Assembly (NCBI GenBank): GCA_964346245.1
Contig: CAYFUF010000051.1
Location: 1 to 7,075, forward strand
Source: CAYFUF01 sp964346245
Lineage (GTDB): Bacteria; Bacillota; Clostridia; Tissierellales; Peptoniphilaceae
DNA length: 7,075 nucleotides
Direction of reading: 5' to 3'
Part shown: one piece after another, positions 1 through 5,561 of the stretch
How the letters are laid out: the number at the start of each line of letters is the position of its first letter
Numbering within the stretch: position 1 is the stretch's first letter
Translations under genes and position numbers: made by a program
Notes under the pieces: generated by a model
Told to the model about the DNA's origin: nothing
The model's input: the letters and a program-made list of their open reading frames with translations, nothing else
Databases searched by the model: none

Positions 1-52
1 CACCGATAAGTGAAATCCGGAGGAGCTCTCCTGGCATCTCAGCTTATCGGTG
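1..52. terminator. Compound hairpin downstream of the regulator gene, possible terminator
   Basis: Bases 1-10 (CACCGATAAG) and 43-52 (CTTATCGGTG) are perfect 10-bp inverted repeats. A second small stem, AGGAG (21-25) against CTCCT (28-32), sits inside. The element begins 12 bases past the regulator stop codon when read on the minus strand, where a terminator for that gene would lie. Any minus-strand U-tract would be outside the window. Read on the plus strand the stem is followed by a moderately T-rich stretch (53-66), so it could also terminate a convergent plus-strand gene to the left. The internal stem makes it larger than a minimal terminator; a dispersed palindromic repeat is an alternative. 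Confidence 0.5.
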
Positions 53-64
53 GTTATTTGTTTA

Positions 65-814
65 TTATATGGTTTTTGATTTTTCAGTCCTGTCCTTTAA
101 CTCGGACAAGTAGCGGTAGATCGTAGCTTGGGAGCAATCCAGCACCTCTGCTGCATCTTTTACTGCGCCCTTTAAGAGGAAAGCACCTTTGTCGTTCATC
201 TTTTCTACAACATGCTTCTTCTCATCAGCGGTCAGGCGATCAGAGTTTAGGCCCAGTTCTTCTTTGGCTTGCTTGGCGAACTCTTTGGTCACATCATCGG
301 GCGAATTGAAGAAGGTTTCGACTGGCTCTTCCTGCTCAGCTTCGAAATCGAAGTTTTCAGGAAAGACCGGAGCCGGATTGACCAAGGTCTCATTGAACTG
401 GAAATTAGAGTCAATATAAGGGTCGACGTGTCGCAAAGCTACTAAACGCTCACTCAACTCTTGGTAACGGCTATTGTCGAAGTTAACGCAGAGCAGGCCG
501 ATTAACTCATTTCTAGAGTTCTTGATAAAGAGGGTAGAGGAGGCGAGTCTTTTGCCATCTTTCGATACACCCGCATAGTGAGCACGGAAATCATGGGTCA
601 TGTAGCTCTTATCCGAAATAATCTGTAAAGCAACATTGGTTAGCGGGCCGCCAACCTCCCGCCCACTGATATAGTTATTGGCGATAGCCACGATTGAATG
701 ATCCACATCCTCTAGATCATGAAGCACGATTTCGTAATCCCTGCCGAGCAAACGGCCGAGAAACTCAGTTATCTTTATGTACTGATTCAATATCATTTGA
801 TTTTCTATTTTCAC
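65..814 (-). CDS. YheO/DauR-family PAS-HTH transcriptional regulator
   Basis: This is a predicted DNA-binding regulator of 249 residues from a GTG start at 814-812. That start is chosen because AAGGAGG (826-820 on the minus strand) lies 5 bases before it; the upstream ATG at 835 has no convincing ribosome binding site and would add seven residues. The N-terminal part (about residues 15-118) matches the YheO-like PAS family: a VLHD motif, then SIVAI, ISGR and a VGGPLT segment, and the typical closing strand IGLLCVNFD. The C-terminal part (about 190-240) matches the DauR-like helix-turn-helix, ending in CSQATIYRYLSELK, a recognition-helix pattern. Between them is a Glu/Asp-rich linker at about residues 150-175. 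Family members such as DauR of Pseudomonas control D-amino acid catabolic genes; ligand and sign of regulation here are unknown. It is divergent from the catabolic operon and is the obvious candidate for its control. Confidence 0.9.
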   Translation of the reverse strand: MKIENQMILNQYIKITEFLGRLLGRDYEIVLHDLEDVDHSIVAIANNYISGREVGGPLTNVALQIISDKSYMTHDFRAHYAGVSKDGKRLASSTLFIKNSRNELIGLLCVNFDNSRYQELSERLVALRHVDPYIDSNFQFNETLVNPAPVFPENFDFEAEQEEPVETFFNSPDDVTKEFAKQAKEELGLNSDRLTADEKKHVVEKMNDKGAFLLKGAVKDAAEVLDCSQATIYRYLSELKDRTEKSKTI

Positions 815-819
815 AAGAT

Positions 820-826
820 CCTCCTT
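820..826 (-). promoter_or_regulatory. Ribosome binding site deciding the regulator start
   Basis: Minus-strand AAGGAGG lies inside the longest possible reading frame and is followed after 5 bases by GTG (814-812). This supports the shorter 249-residue protein over the ATG at 835, which is preceded only by pyrimidine/AT-rich sequence. Confidence 0.75.
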
Positions 827-839
827 ATTTATCATATAA

Positions 840-856
840 CCGGATATTCATTCCGG
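840..856 (-). other. Small GC-rich hairpin in the regulator leader
   Basis: CCGGA (840-844) and TCCGG (852-856) are inverted repeats with a 7-base loop, in otherwise AT-rich DNA. The hairpin lies in the predicted 5' leader of the regulator mRNA, 13 bases upstream of its ribosome binding site. It may be a minor translational or stability element, or chance. Confidence 0.3.
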
Positions 857-884
857 GTCCGATTAATTAAGAAAACTTTCTCGA

Positions 885-901
885 TATGAATTATTATCAT
901 A
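885..901. promoter_or_regulatory. Inverted repeat over the regulator -10, candidate operator
   Basis: TATGA (885-889) and TCATA (897-901) form a dyad with a 7-base spacer, covering the regulator's predicted -10 and start region. The half site resembles that of the larger dyad at the ridA promoter (1048-1072). That is compatible with one protein binding both promoters, although part of the match is the -10 hexamer itself. Confidence 0.35.
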
Positions 902-925
902 GCACAATCTAAAAGAAAACTGCAA
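896..925 (-). promoter_or_regulatory. Predicted promoter of the regulator gene
   Basis: On the minus strand, TATGAT (901-896) is preceded by TGC, giving an extended -10 element TGnTATGAT. A weak -35 candidate, TTGCAG (925-920), lies 18 bases upstream. Transcription would start near 889 and give a leader of about 75 bases before the GTG start. The extended -10 is the stronger part of this call. Confidence 0.55.
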
Positions 926-942
926 ATTCTAGAGATTAATTC

Positions 943-979
943 TTATCAGAAAGAAATAATCTTTGCTTATTTCTGGTAA
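943..979. promoter_or_regulatory. Long imperfect dyad between the divergent promoters
   Basis: TTATCAGAAA (943-952) and TTTCTGGTAA (970-979) are 10-base inverted arms with one mismatch. A second, overlapping register pairs AGAAATAA (952-959) perfectly with TTATTTCT (967-974). The element lies between the two promoters, outside any gene, where an activator site could sit. Its AT-richness raises the chance of coincidence. Confidence 0.35.
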
Positions 980-1033
980 ATGCACAAGTATTCTCAGGCA
1001 TACAAAAAATAATTGTAAAATATTCTAGTTTTC

Positions 1034-1062
1034 TTGACAAAAGATTATTATGATAATAAAAT
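1034..1062 (+). promoter_or_regulatory. Sigma-A promoter of the ridA-dpaL operon
   Basis: A perfect -35 hexamer TTGACA (1034-1039) is followed after exactly 17 bases by TAAAAT (1057-1062), five of six matches to the -10 consensus. Transcription would start near 1069, leaving a leader of about 24 bases before ridA. It is the only strong plus-strand promoter seen and probably serves all five downstream genes. Confidence 0.8.
1045..1059. promoter_or_regulatory. Perfect palindrome in the operon promoter spacer
   Basis: TTATTATGATAATAA is a perfect 15-base palindrome about its central G, lying between the -35 and -10 and touching the -10. It overlaps the dyad at 1048-1072. A protein bound here would block RNA polymerase, so a repressor operator is plausible. 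Confidence 0.4.
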
Positions 1063-1072
1063 TGTATCATAA
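1048..1072. promoter_or_regulatory. 8-base-arm dyad over the operon -10 and start site
   Basis: TTATGATA (1048-1055) and TATCATAA (1065-1072) are perfect 8-base inverted repeats with a 9-base spacer, centred on 1060 inside the -10. The position is typical of a repressor operator. The TATGA/TCATA half sites also occur over the divergent regulator promoter (885-901), which suggests shared control, probably by the PAS-HTH regulator. Confidence 0.45.
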
Positions 1073-1092
1073 AATCAAATGAGGAGGTCTTT

Positions 1093-1473
1093 ATGAGAAA
1101 AGTTATCAACACAGAAAAAGCCCCCGCAGCCATTGGACCTTATGTCCAAGCAATCGCTGTCAATAATTTAGTTTACACATCAGGTCAACTACCTATCGAT
1201 CCAAGTTCCGGAGAAATGCCAGATAGTATTGAAAACCAAACCACAGTTTCCCTAAACAATGTGAAGGCTGTTTTGGAAGAAGCTGGCAGCAGTATGGATA
1301 AGGTCGTTAAGACCACTGTATTTCTAAAGGACATGAATGACTTTGCAGCCATGAACGAAGTATATCAATCGTTTTTTGCTGAAGGCGCATATCCAGCTCG
1401 TTCAGCTATACAAGTAGCCAAGTTACCAAAAGATGCCTTAGTAGAAATTGAAGCTGTTGCAATCACCGAATAG
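1093..1473 (+). CDS. ridA: RidA family reactive enamine/imine deaminase
   Basis: A small cytosolic protein of 126 residues, normal length for RidA (YjgF/YER057c/UK114), which functions as a trimer with active sites between subunits. It hydrolyses 2-aminoacrylate and related imines, released by PLP enzymes, to the keto acid and ammonia. Conserved features are visible: APAAIGPYVQA with Tyr17, TSGQLP at 29-34, NNVKAVLEEAG at 55-65, Arg103 in PARS (the carboxylate-binding Arg105 of E. coli RidA) and Glu118 in VEIEAVA (E. coli Glu120). The Cys next to that Arg region in E. coli RidA (Cys107) is Ala105 here. GAGGAGGT at 1081-1088 sets the ATG start. It is first in the operon, with the lyase gene 9 bases downstream; that lyase makes 2-aminoacrylate, so a local detoxifying or accelerating role is the natural reading. 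Confidence 0.95.
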   Translation: MRKVINTEKAPAAIGPYVQAIAVNNLVYTSGQLPIDPSSGEMPDSIENQTTVSLNNVKAVLEEAGSSMDKVVKTTVFLKDMNDFAAMNEVYQSFFAEGAYPARSAIQVAKLPKDALVEIEAVAITE

Positions 1474-1482
1474 GAGGTGTAG

Positions 1483-2712
1483 GTGTTGAGTAAAGATGTA
1501 CAGATTACCACCTTACAGAATCGTGAACGAGGAAACTATGACATCTCTTTTCTAAATGAAGAAGTCGCAGAAAATATTCATGCTTATCATGCTAGTTTCC
1601 CCATGTATGAGAATACTCCCTTGGTCTCCTTGACCAACCTAGCGGAAGAAGTAGGCGTTAAAGATGTATTCGTAAAGGATGAATCTTACCGTTTCGGGCT
1701 TAATGCTTTTAAGGTATTAGGTGGAAGCTACGCCATCGGCGAAGTTGTCGCAGAAAAGCTCGGCATCTCGTTGACAGAACTTTCTTTCGAGCGATTGGTC
1801 TCCGATGAGATCCGAGAGAAACTCGGGGAAGTCACCTTCATCACAGCGACGGATGGAAACCATGGTAGGGGAGTGGCGTGGACTGCTAAGCAATTGAAAC
1901 AAAAGAGTATCGTCTATATGCCCAAAGGTACCGCAGAAGAAAGAGCAGAGAATATTCGCAAACTCGGCGCTGAGGTTACCGTGCAAGATGCTAACTATGA
2001 TGAGTGCGTCAGGATGGCCAATGACCTAGCTGAAGAGAAGGGCTACGTCATGGTCCAAGACACCGCCTGGGATGGCTACGAAGATATTCCTCGTTGGATC
2101 ATGCAGGGTTATATGACCATGAGCTATGAAATCGCTGAAGAACTTCGCGAGTTGGATAAGAAGCCAACCCACATTTTCTTACAGGCCGGTGTAGGCTCAC
2201 TAGCTGCTGCGGCAACTGGCTACTTCAGCAATATCTATAAAGGGGATGATAAACCGCTAATTACCATTGTAGAACCCAATACTGTTGCCTGCATATATGA
2301 GTCAGCCTTAGCTGGCGAACGTGTCCTGATTGGTGGCAACTATCATACGATTATGGCCGGTCTTGCCTGTGGAGAGCCCAATACTGTTGGGCTGGAAGTG
2401 CTATTTGATTATGCTGATTACTATATTTCAGCATCAGATAATCTAGCCGCATACGGTATGCGAGTGCTTGGTAATCCGCTTGGTGATGATAAGAAAATCA
2501 TTTCTGGCGAGAGTGGAGCAGCTCCATTCGGTGTCGTTGTTAAAGTGTTAGAGGATGACCGATACCAAGGGATGAAGGAAACATTACAAATCAATGAAGA
2601 TTCCGTGCTCCTATTCATTTCCACTGAAGGGGACACGGATCGTAAGAATTACTTAGATGTGGTATGGGATGGAAAATATCCAAGCGTAACTGAAGATAGG
2701 GAGGATCGTTAA
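1483..2712 (+). CDS. dpaL: 2,3-diaminopropionate ammonia-lyase (PLP, DpaL/YgeX type)
   Basis: A fold-type II PLP enzyme that eliminates both amino groups of 2,3-diaminopropionate, giving pyruvate and two ammonia via 2-aminoacrylate. Characterised homologues accept D- and L-isomers and some D-serine. The 409-residue length is close to the family's roughly 400. Lys77 in RFGLNAFKVLGG is the PLP-binding lysine, at the same number as in E. coli YgeX. Asp124 (ATDGNHG) and Asp193 (QDTAWDGYEDIP) match the two catalytic aspartates known in the E. coli enzyme (120 and 189). QAGVGS (234-239) is the phosphate-binding glycine loop, and CGEPN follows near 296-300. The start is uncertain by one codon: GTG at 1483 lies 5 bases after AGGAGG (1472-1477) and TTG at 1486 lies 8 after. 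The ribosome site overlaps the ridA stop codon, so the two are probably translationally coupled. The stop overlaps the next start by one base (TAATG). Confidence 0.95.
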   Translation: MLSKDVQITTLQNRERGNYDISFLNEEVAENIHAYHASFPMYENTPLVSLTNLAEEVGVKDVFVKDESYRFGLNAFKVLGGSYAIGEVVAEKLGISLTELSFERLVSDEIREKLGEVTFITATDGNHGRGVAWTAKQLKQKSIVYMPKGTAEERAENIRKLGAEVTVQDANYDECVRMANDLAEEKGYVMVQDTAWDGYEDIPRWIMQGYMTMSYEIAEELRELDKKPTHIFLQAGVGSLAAAATGYFSNIYKGDDKPLITIVEPNTVACIYESALAGERVLIGGNYHTIMAGLACGEPNTVGLEVLFDYADYYISASDNLAAYGMRVLGNPLGDDKKIISGESGAAPFGVVVKVLEDDRYQGMKETLQINEDSVLLFISTEGDTDRKNYLDVVWDGKYPSVTEDREDR

Positions 2713-3896
2713 TGACTGAGCAGAACCTAAAGCAACAAGCAGTAGAACTAACTCAAGCGCTAATTCGTGAGAAATCCTATTCTGGCGAAGAAAAAGGCGT
2801 ATCGGAAGTATTGCAAGCCTACTTCAAAGAAAACAACTATGATGACATCGTTGTTGACAAGTATGGAAATACCATTGGGTGCATCAAGGGTTCAAAGCCA
2901 GGTCCAAAGATCTTGTTTGATGGCCACATGGACACTGTTCCAGTAGGCAACGAAGCAGACTGGGATTACCCACCATTCGCTGCCGAGATCCATGACGATA
3001 GAATCTATGGACGCGGAGCTACCGATATGAAGGGCGCTTTGGCTTCTATGGCCGTCGCCGCTACTGCTTATCGAGACCAAACTGGTGGAGACTTTGCTGG
3101 CGAAATCTATGTTGCAGGTGTCGTACACGAGGAGTGTTTTGAGGGTGTTGCAGCGAGAGAAATCTCAGCAAGAGTCAAACCTGATTATGTCGTTATCGGA
3201 GAAGCTTCTCAAGGCAACGTGAAGATTGGCCAAAGGGGCCGTGGCGAGATCAAGTTGGAAGTATTTGGCAAGCCTGCTCACTCCGCTAACCCAGAAAAGG
3301 GAATTAACGCTGTCTACAAGATTTCAAAGATTATCGATGAAATCCAGAAGTTAGAGCTTACTGAACACCCTGTGCTTGGCAAGGGCATCTTAGAGCTTAC
3401 TGATATCAAATCTAGTCCCTATCCAGGTGCAAGTGTCGTGCCTGAATACTGTGTAGCTACCTACGACCGTAGACTCCTTTGTGACGAGACACTGGAAAGC
3501 GGTCTCAAGCCAGTTCAAGACCTTATTGACCGCATGATGGCAGAGGATGATGAATTGCAAGCAAAAGTTAGCTATGCCCAAGGCTCCGAAATCTGCTTTA
3601 CAGGCGACACTATCGAAGGTGAGCGCTTCTTCCCTGGCTGGTTGTTCGACAAGGATGAAGATTGGGTGCAAGCCCTGATGACTGAACTGAACAATGCAGG
3701 TTTAGACCCAGAGATTACCCAGTACAACTTCTGTACCAACGGAAGCCACTACGCAGGTGAAGCGGGCATCAAGACCTTCGGTTTGGGCCCATCACAAGAG
3801 AATTTAGCTCATACCATCAATGAGTATGTCGAAATATCCGAGCTGGACAAGGTAGTGAAATCTTACTTGGCAGCAATGAAGGCACTCTTAAAATAA
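2712..3896 (+). CDS. ygeY: M20 family metallohydrolase, YgeY type
   Basis: A cytosolic two-zinc amidohydrolase of the M20 peptidase/deacetylase family, which cleaves N-acyl, N-carbamoyl or peptide bonds. Of 394 residues, it matches the usual length of the YgeY group (annotated as a putative selenium-metabolism hydrolase). Metal and catalytic residues are all visible: His72 and Asp74 in FDGHMDTVPVG, Asp105 in GRGATDMKG, the Glu140-Glu141 pair in VVHEECFEG, Glu164 in VIGEAS, and His367 in NLAHTINEY near the C-terminus. The dimerisation insert begins near 175, with GQRGRGEI and His190 in FGKPAHSANPEKGINA. The start is set by AGGGAGG (2698-2704), 7 bases upstream. It overlaps dpaL by one base, the same pairing as E. 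coli ygeX-ygeY, which implies it delivers or processes the lyase substrate. The precise substrate is not established by sequence. Confidence 0.9.
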   Translation: MTEQNLKQQAVELTQALIREKSYSGEEKGVSEVLQAYFKENNYDDIVVDKYGNTIGCIKGSKPGPKILFDGHMDTVPVGNEADWDYPPFAAEIHDDRIYGRGATDMKGALASMAVAATAYRDQTGGDFAGEIYVAGVVHEECFEGVAAREISARVKPDYVVIGEASQGNVKIGQRGRGEIKLEVFGKPAHSANPEKGINAVYKISKIIDEIQKLELTEHPVLGKGILELTDIKSSPYPGASVVPEYCVATYDRRLLCDETLESGLKPVQDLIDRMMAEDDELQAKVSYAQGSEICFTGDTIEGERFFPGWLFDKDEDWVQALMTELNNAGLDPEITQYNFCTNGSHYAGEAGIKTFGLGPSQENLAHTINEYVEISELDKVVKSYLAAMKALLK

Positions 3897-3921
3897 GATA
3901 GCTTCACGAATAGGAGGAAGA

Positions 3922-5484
3922 ATGTACAATTTATTGATCAAAAATGGCTTGATTGTAGACGGCACAGGCAACAAACCTTACGAAGGAAACGTAGCTGTCG
4001 ATGGCGAACCAGAGGCTGAGCGCGTTATCGATGCGAAAGGTAAATATGTAACACCAGGCTTCATTGACACTCATTCTCATTCATCCATTATGCTGAATGT
4101 CGAACCTGAACTGCTTCCTAAAGTTTTCCAGGGGATTACCACAGAAGTCCTTGCCCAAGATGGTATGGGACCCGCACCCGTTAGCAAGGAGACCTTAGAA
4201 CCCTGGAAGAAGGCCATGGCCGGTTTAGAAGGCCAATGGGACATCGAGTGGAACTGGGAGACAGTAGAAGACTACCTTAACCATATCGACACCTTAGACC
4301 TTGGACCTAATGCAATCTATCTAGCTCCTCACGGCAATCTTCGCATGGTAGCTATGGGCTTAGACAACCGCAAGCCAACTGAAGAAGAGCAAAAGAAGAT
4401 GGATGAAGAGCTACAAAAGGCATTTGATGCTGGTGCATTTGGTATGAGTACAGGCATGATTTATCCACCTTGTGTATATGCAGATATCGATGAGTTTATC
4501 TCTTTAGGTAAGGTCTTGGAGAAAAACGGTGGCGTCTTTGTCACTCACCAACGTTCAGAGGCAGATGCCATTCTTGAATCCATGGATGAAATCCTGACGA
4601 TCGGCCGTGAATCTGGTTGCCGCGTCCACTTCTCTCACTTTAAGTGCTGTGGTAAGAAGAACTGGGATAAGGTACCAAAGGTTCTTGAAAAACTAGATGA
4701 AGCTAAGGAAGAGGGCATGATTGTTTCCTTCGACCAATATCCCTATGTAGCTGGATCGACTATGATGTCTGTTATCTTGCCTCCATGGGTCCACGACGGT
4801 GGTACTGAAAAGCTTCTTGAACGCCTCCATGATGAAAATCTACGCGAGAAGATGAAGGAAGATATCTGGAATGGCATCGATGGCTGGGACAACTTTGTCG
4901 ATTTCGCAGGTCTAGAAGGCATCTTCATCACTTTCGTCAAGAATGAAGAATCTGAAAAGTATGTTGGCATGAACTTAGTGGAATTAGGTGAAGCGGTAGG
5001 CAAGGAACCACTCGATGCCATCTTCGACTTGATCCGTGATGAAGAGAATATTGTCGGTTTAGTTGACTTCTACGGCACAGAAGAGCATGTCAAGGAGTTC
5101 ATGTCAAGGCCCGAGCAAAACGTTTGCACAGATGGCATTATTGGAACCAAACCACACCCACGCCTATATGGTGCCTTCACGCGAGTTCTAGGTAAATACA
5201 CTCGGGATGAGAAACTGTTCCCGATAGAGACAGCTATTCGCAAGATGACCGGTAAGGCAGCAGATATGCTAGGCCTGAAGGATAGAGGATATGTCAAGGA
5301 CGGCTTGGCTGCCGATCTACTTGTTATCGATCCTGAAGAAGTTCGCGACATGGGTGACTACACTGAGCCTAAGCAGTTCGCTAAGGGCATCGATTATTCA
5401 ATCGTCAACGGTAAGATTTTAATCGATGATGGAAAGTCCACTCCACAGAAGGCTGGTAAAGTCCTACGCTTCGAGAAGCGATAG
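3922..5484 (+). CDS. D-aminoacylase / N-acyl-D-amino-acid deacylase family amidohydrolase
   Basis: A 520-residue TIM-barrel amidohydrolase whose family removes acyl groups from N-acyl-D-amino acids. Signatures: IVDGTGNKPY in the N-terminal beta domain, TPGFIDTHSHSS with metal ligands His51 and His53, GITTEVLAQDGMG at 71-83, PHGNLR with His137, AFGMSTGMIYPP at 172-183, THQRSE with His209, HFSHFK with His239, DQYPY at 271-275, TDG with Asp404, PHPRLYGAF at 411-419, and a C-terminal strand segment GLAADLLVIDPE. His209, His239 and Asp404 correspond to His220, His250 and Asp366 of the Alcaligenes enzyme. Its metal-bridging Cys96 (GNCG) aligns by eye with Asp80 (AQDG), so metal content or substrate may differ. 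AGGAGG (3912-3917) fixes the ATG start. The gene lies 25 bases after ygeY in the same operon. A related deacetylase or dipeptidase activity remains possible. Confidence 0.85.
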   Translation: MYNLLIKNGLIVDGTGNKPYEGNVAVDGEPEAERVIDAKGKYVTPGFIDTHSHSSIMLNVEPELLPKVFQGITTEVLAQDGMGPAPVSKETLEPWKKAMAGLEGQWDIEWNWETVEDYLNHIDTLDLGPNAIYLAPHGNLRMVAMGLDNRKPTEEEQKKMDEELQKAFDAGAFGMSTGMIYPPCVYADIDEFISLGKVLEKNGGVFVTHQRSEADAILESMDEILTIGRESGCRVHFSHFKCCGKKNWDKVPKVLEKLDEAKEEGMIVSFDQYPYVAGSTMMSVILPPWVHDGGTEKLLERLHDENLREKMKEDIWNGIDGWDNFVDFAGLEGIFITFVKNEESEKYVGMNLVELGEAVGKEPLDAIFDLIRDEENIVGLVDFYGTEEHVKEFMSRPEQNVCTDGIIGTKPHPRLYGAFTRVLGKYTRDEKLFPIETAIRKMTGKAADMLGLKDRGYVKDGLAADLLVIDPEEVRDMGDYTEPKQFAKGIDYSIVNGKILIDDGKSTPQKAGKVLRFEKR

Positions 5485-5493
5485 ATTGTCTGT

Positions 5494-5527
5494 AGGGGCG
5501 AGAGTCAGGGTCAAGGCCCTCGCCCTT
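5494..5527 (+). terminator. Intercistronic hairpin before the symporter gene
   Basis: AGGGGCGAG (5494-5502) pairs with CTCGCCCTT (5519-5527) over nine positions, including one G-U pair, with a 16-base loop that can itself fold (GGT 5509-5511 with GCC 5516-5518). It lies 9 bases after the amidohydrolase stop codon. The stem is terminator-like, but the following bases (TCCTATAAACG) lack a U-tract, so it is more likely a partial terminator, attenuator or 3'-end stabiliser that lowers symporter expression relative to the enzymes. Confidence 0.5.
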
Positions 5528-5561
5528 CCTATAAACGATATTTTTGAAAGGGGCCCAATTC

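Noticed and set aside
1..64. Riboswitch or T-box leader
   Set aside because: No recognisable conserved core motif, and it lies downstream of, not upstream of, the regulator gene.
189..419. Plus-strand open frame opposite the regulator gene
   Set aside because: Ser/Phe-rich shadow of the acidic linker and HTH coding sequence, with no ribosome site.
936..1133. Minus-strand open frame of 65 codons across the operon promoter and ridA start
   Set aside because: It overlaps the strong promoter and the start of ridA, lacks a ribosome site and has an AT-driven composition with no family resemblance.
4743..5351. Two minus-strand open frames inside the amidohydrolase gene
   Set aside because: Low-complexity Ser/Arg-rich antisense translations of a clearly coding gene.
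5530..5535. TATAAA before the symporter as a -10 element
   Set aside because: No acceptable -35 hexamer lies 16-18 bases upstream and the region is occupied by the hairpin arm.
5544..5561. TTG at 5544 as the symporter start
   Set aside because: The reading frame from this codon includes the apparent ribosome site GAAAGGGG; the ATG at 5562 is correctly spaced from it.
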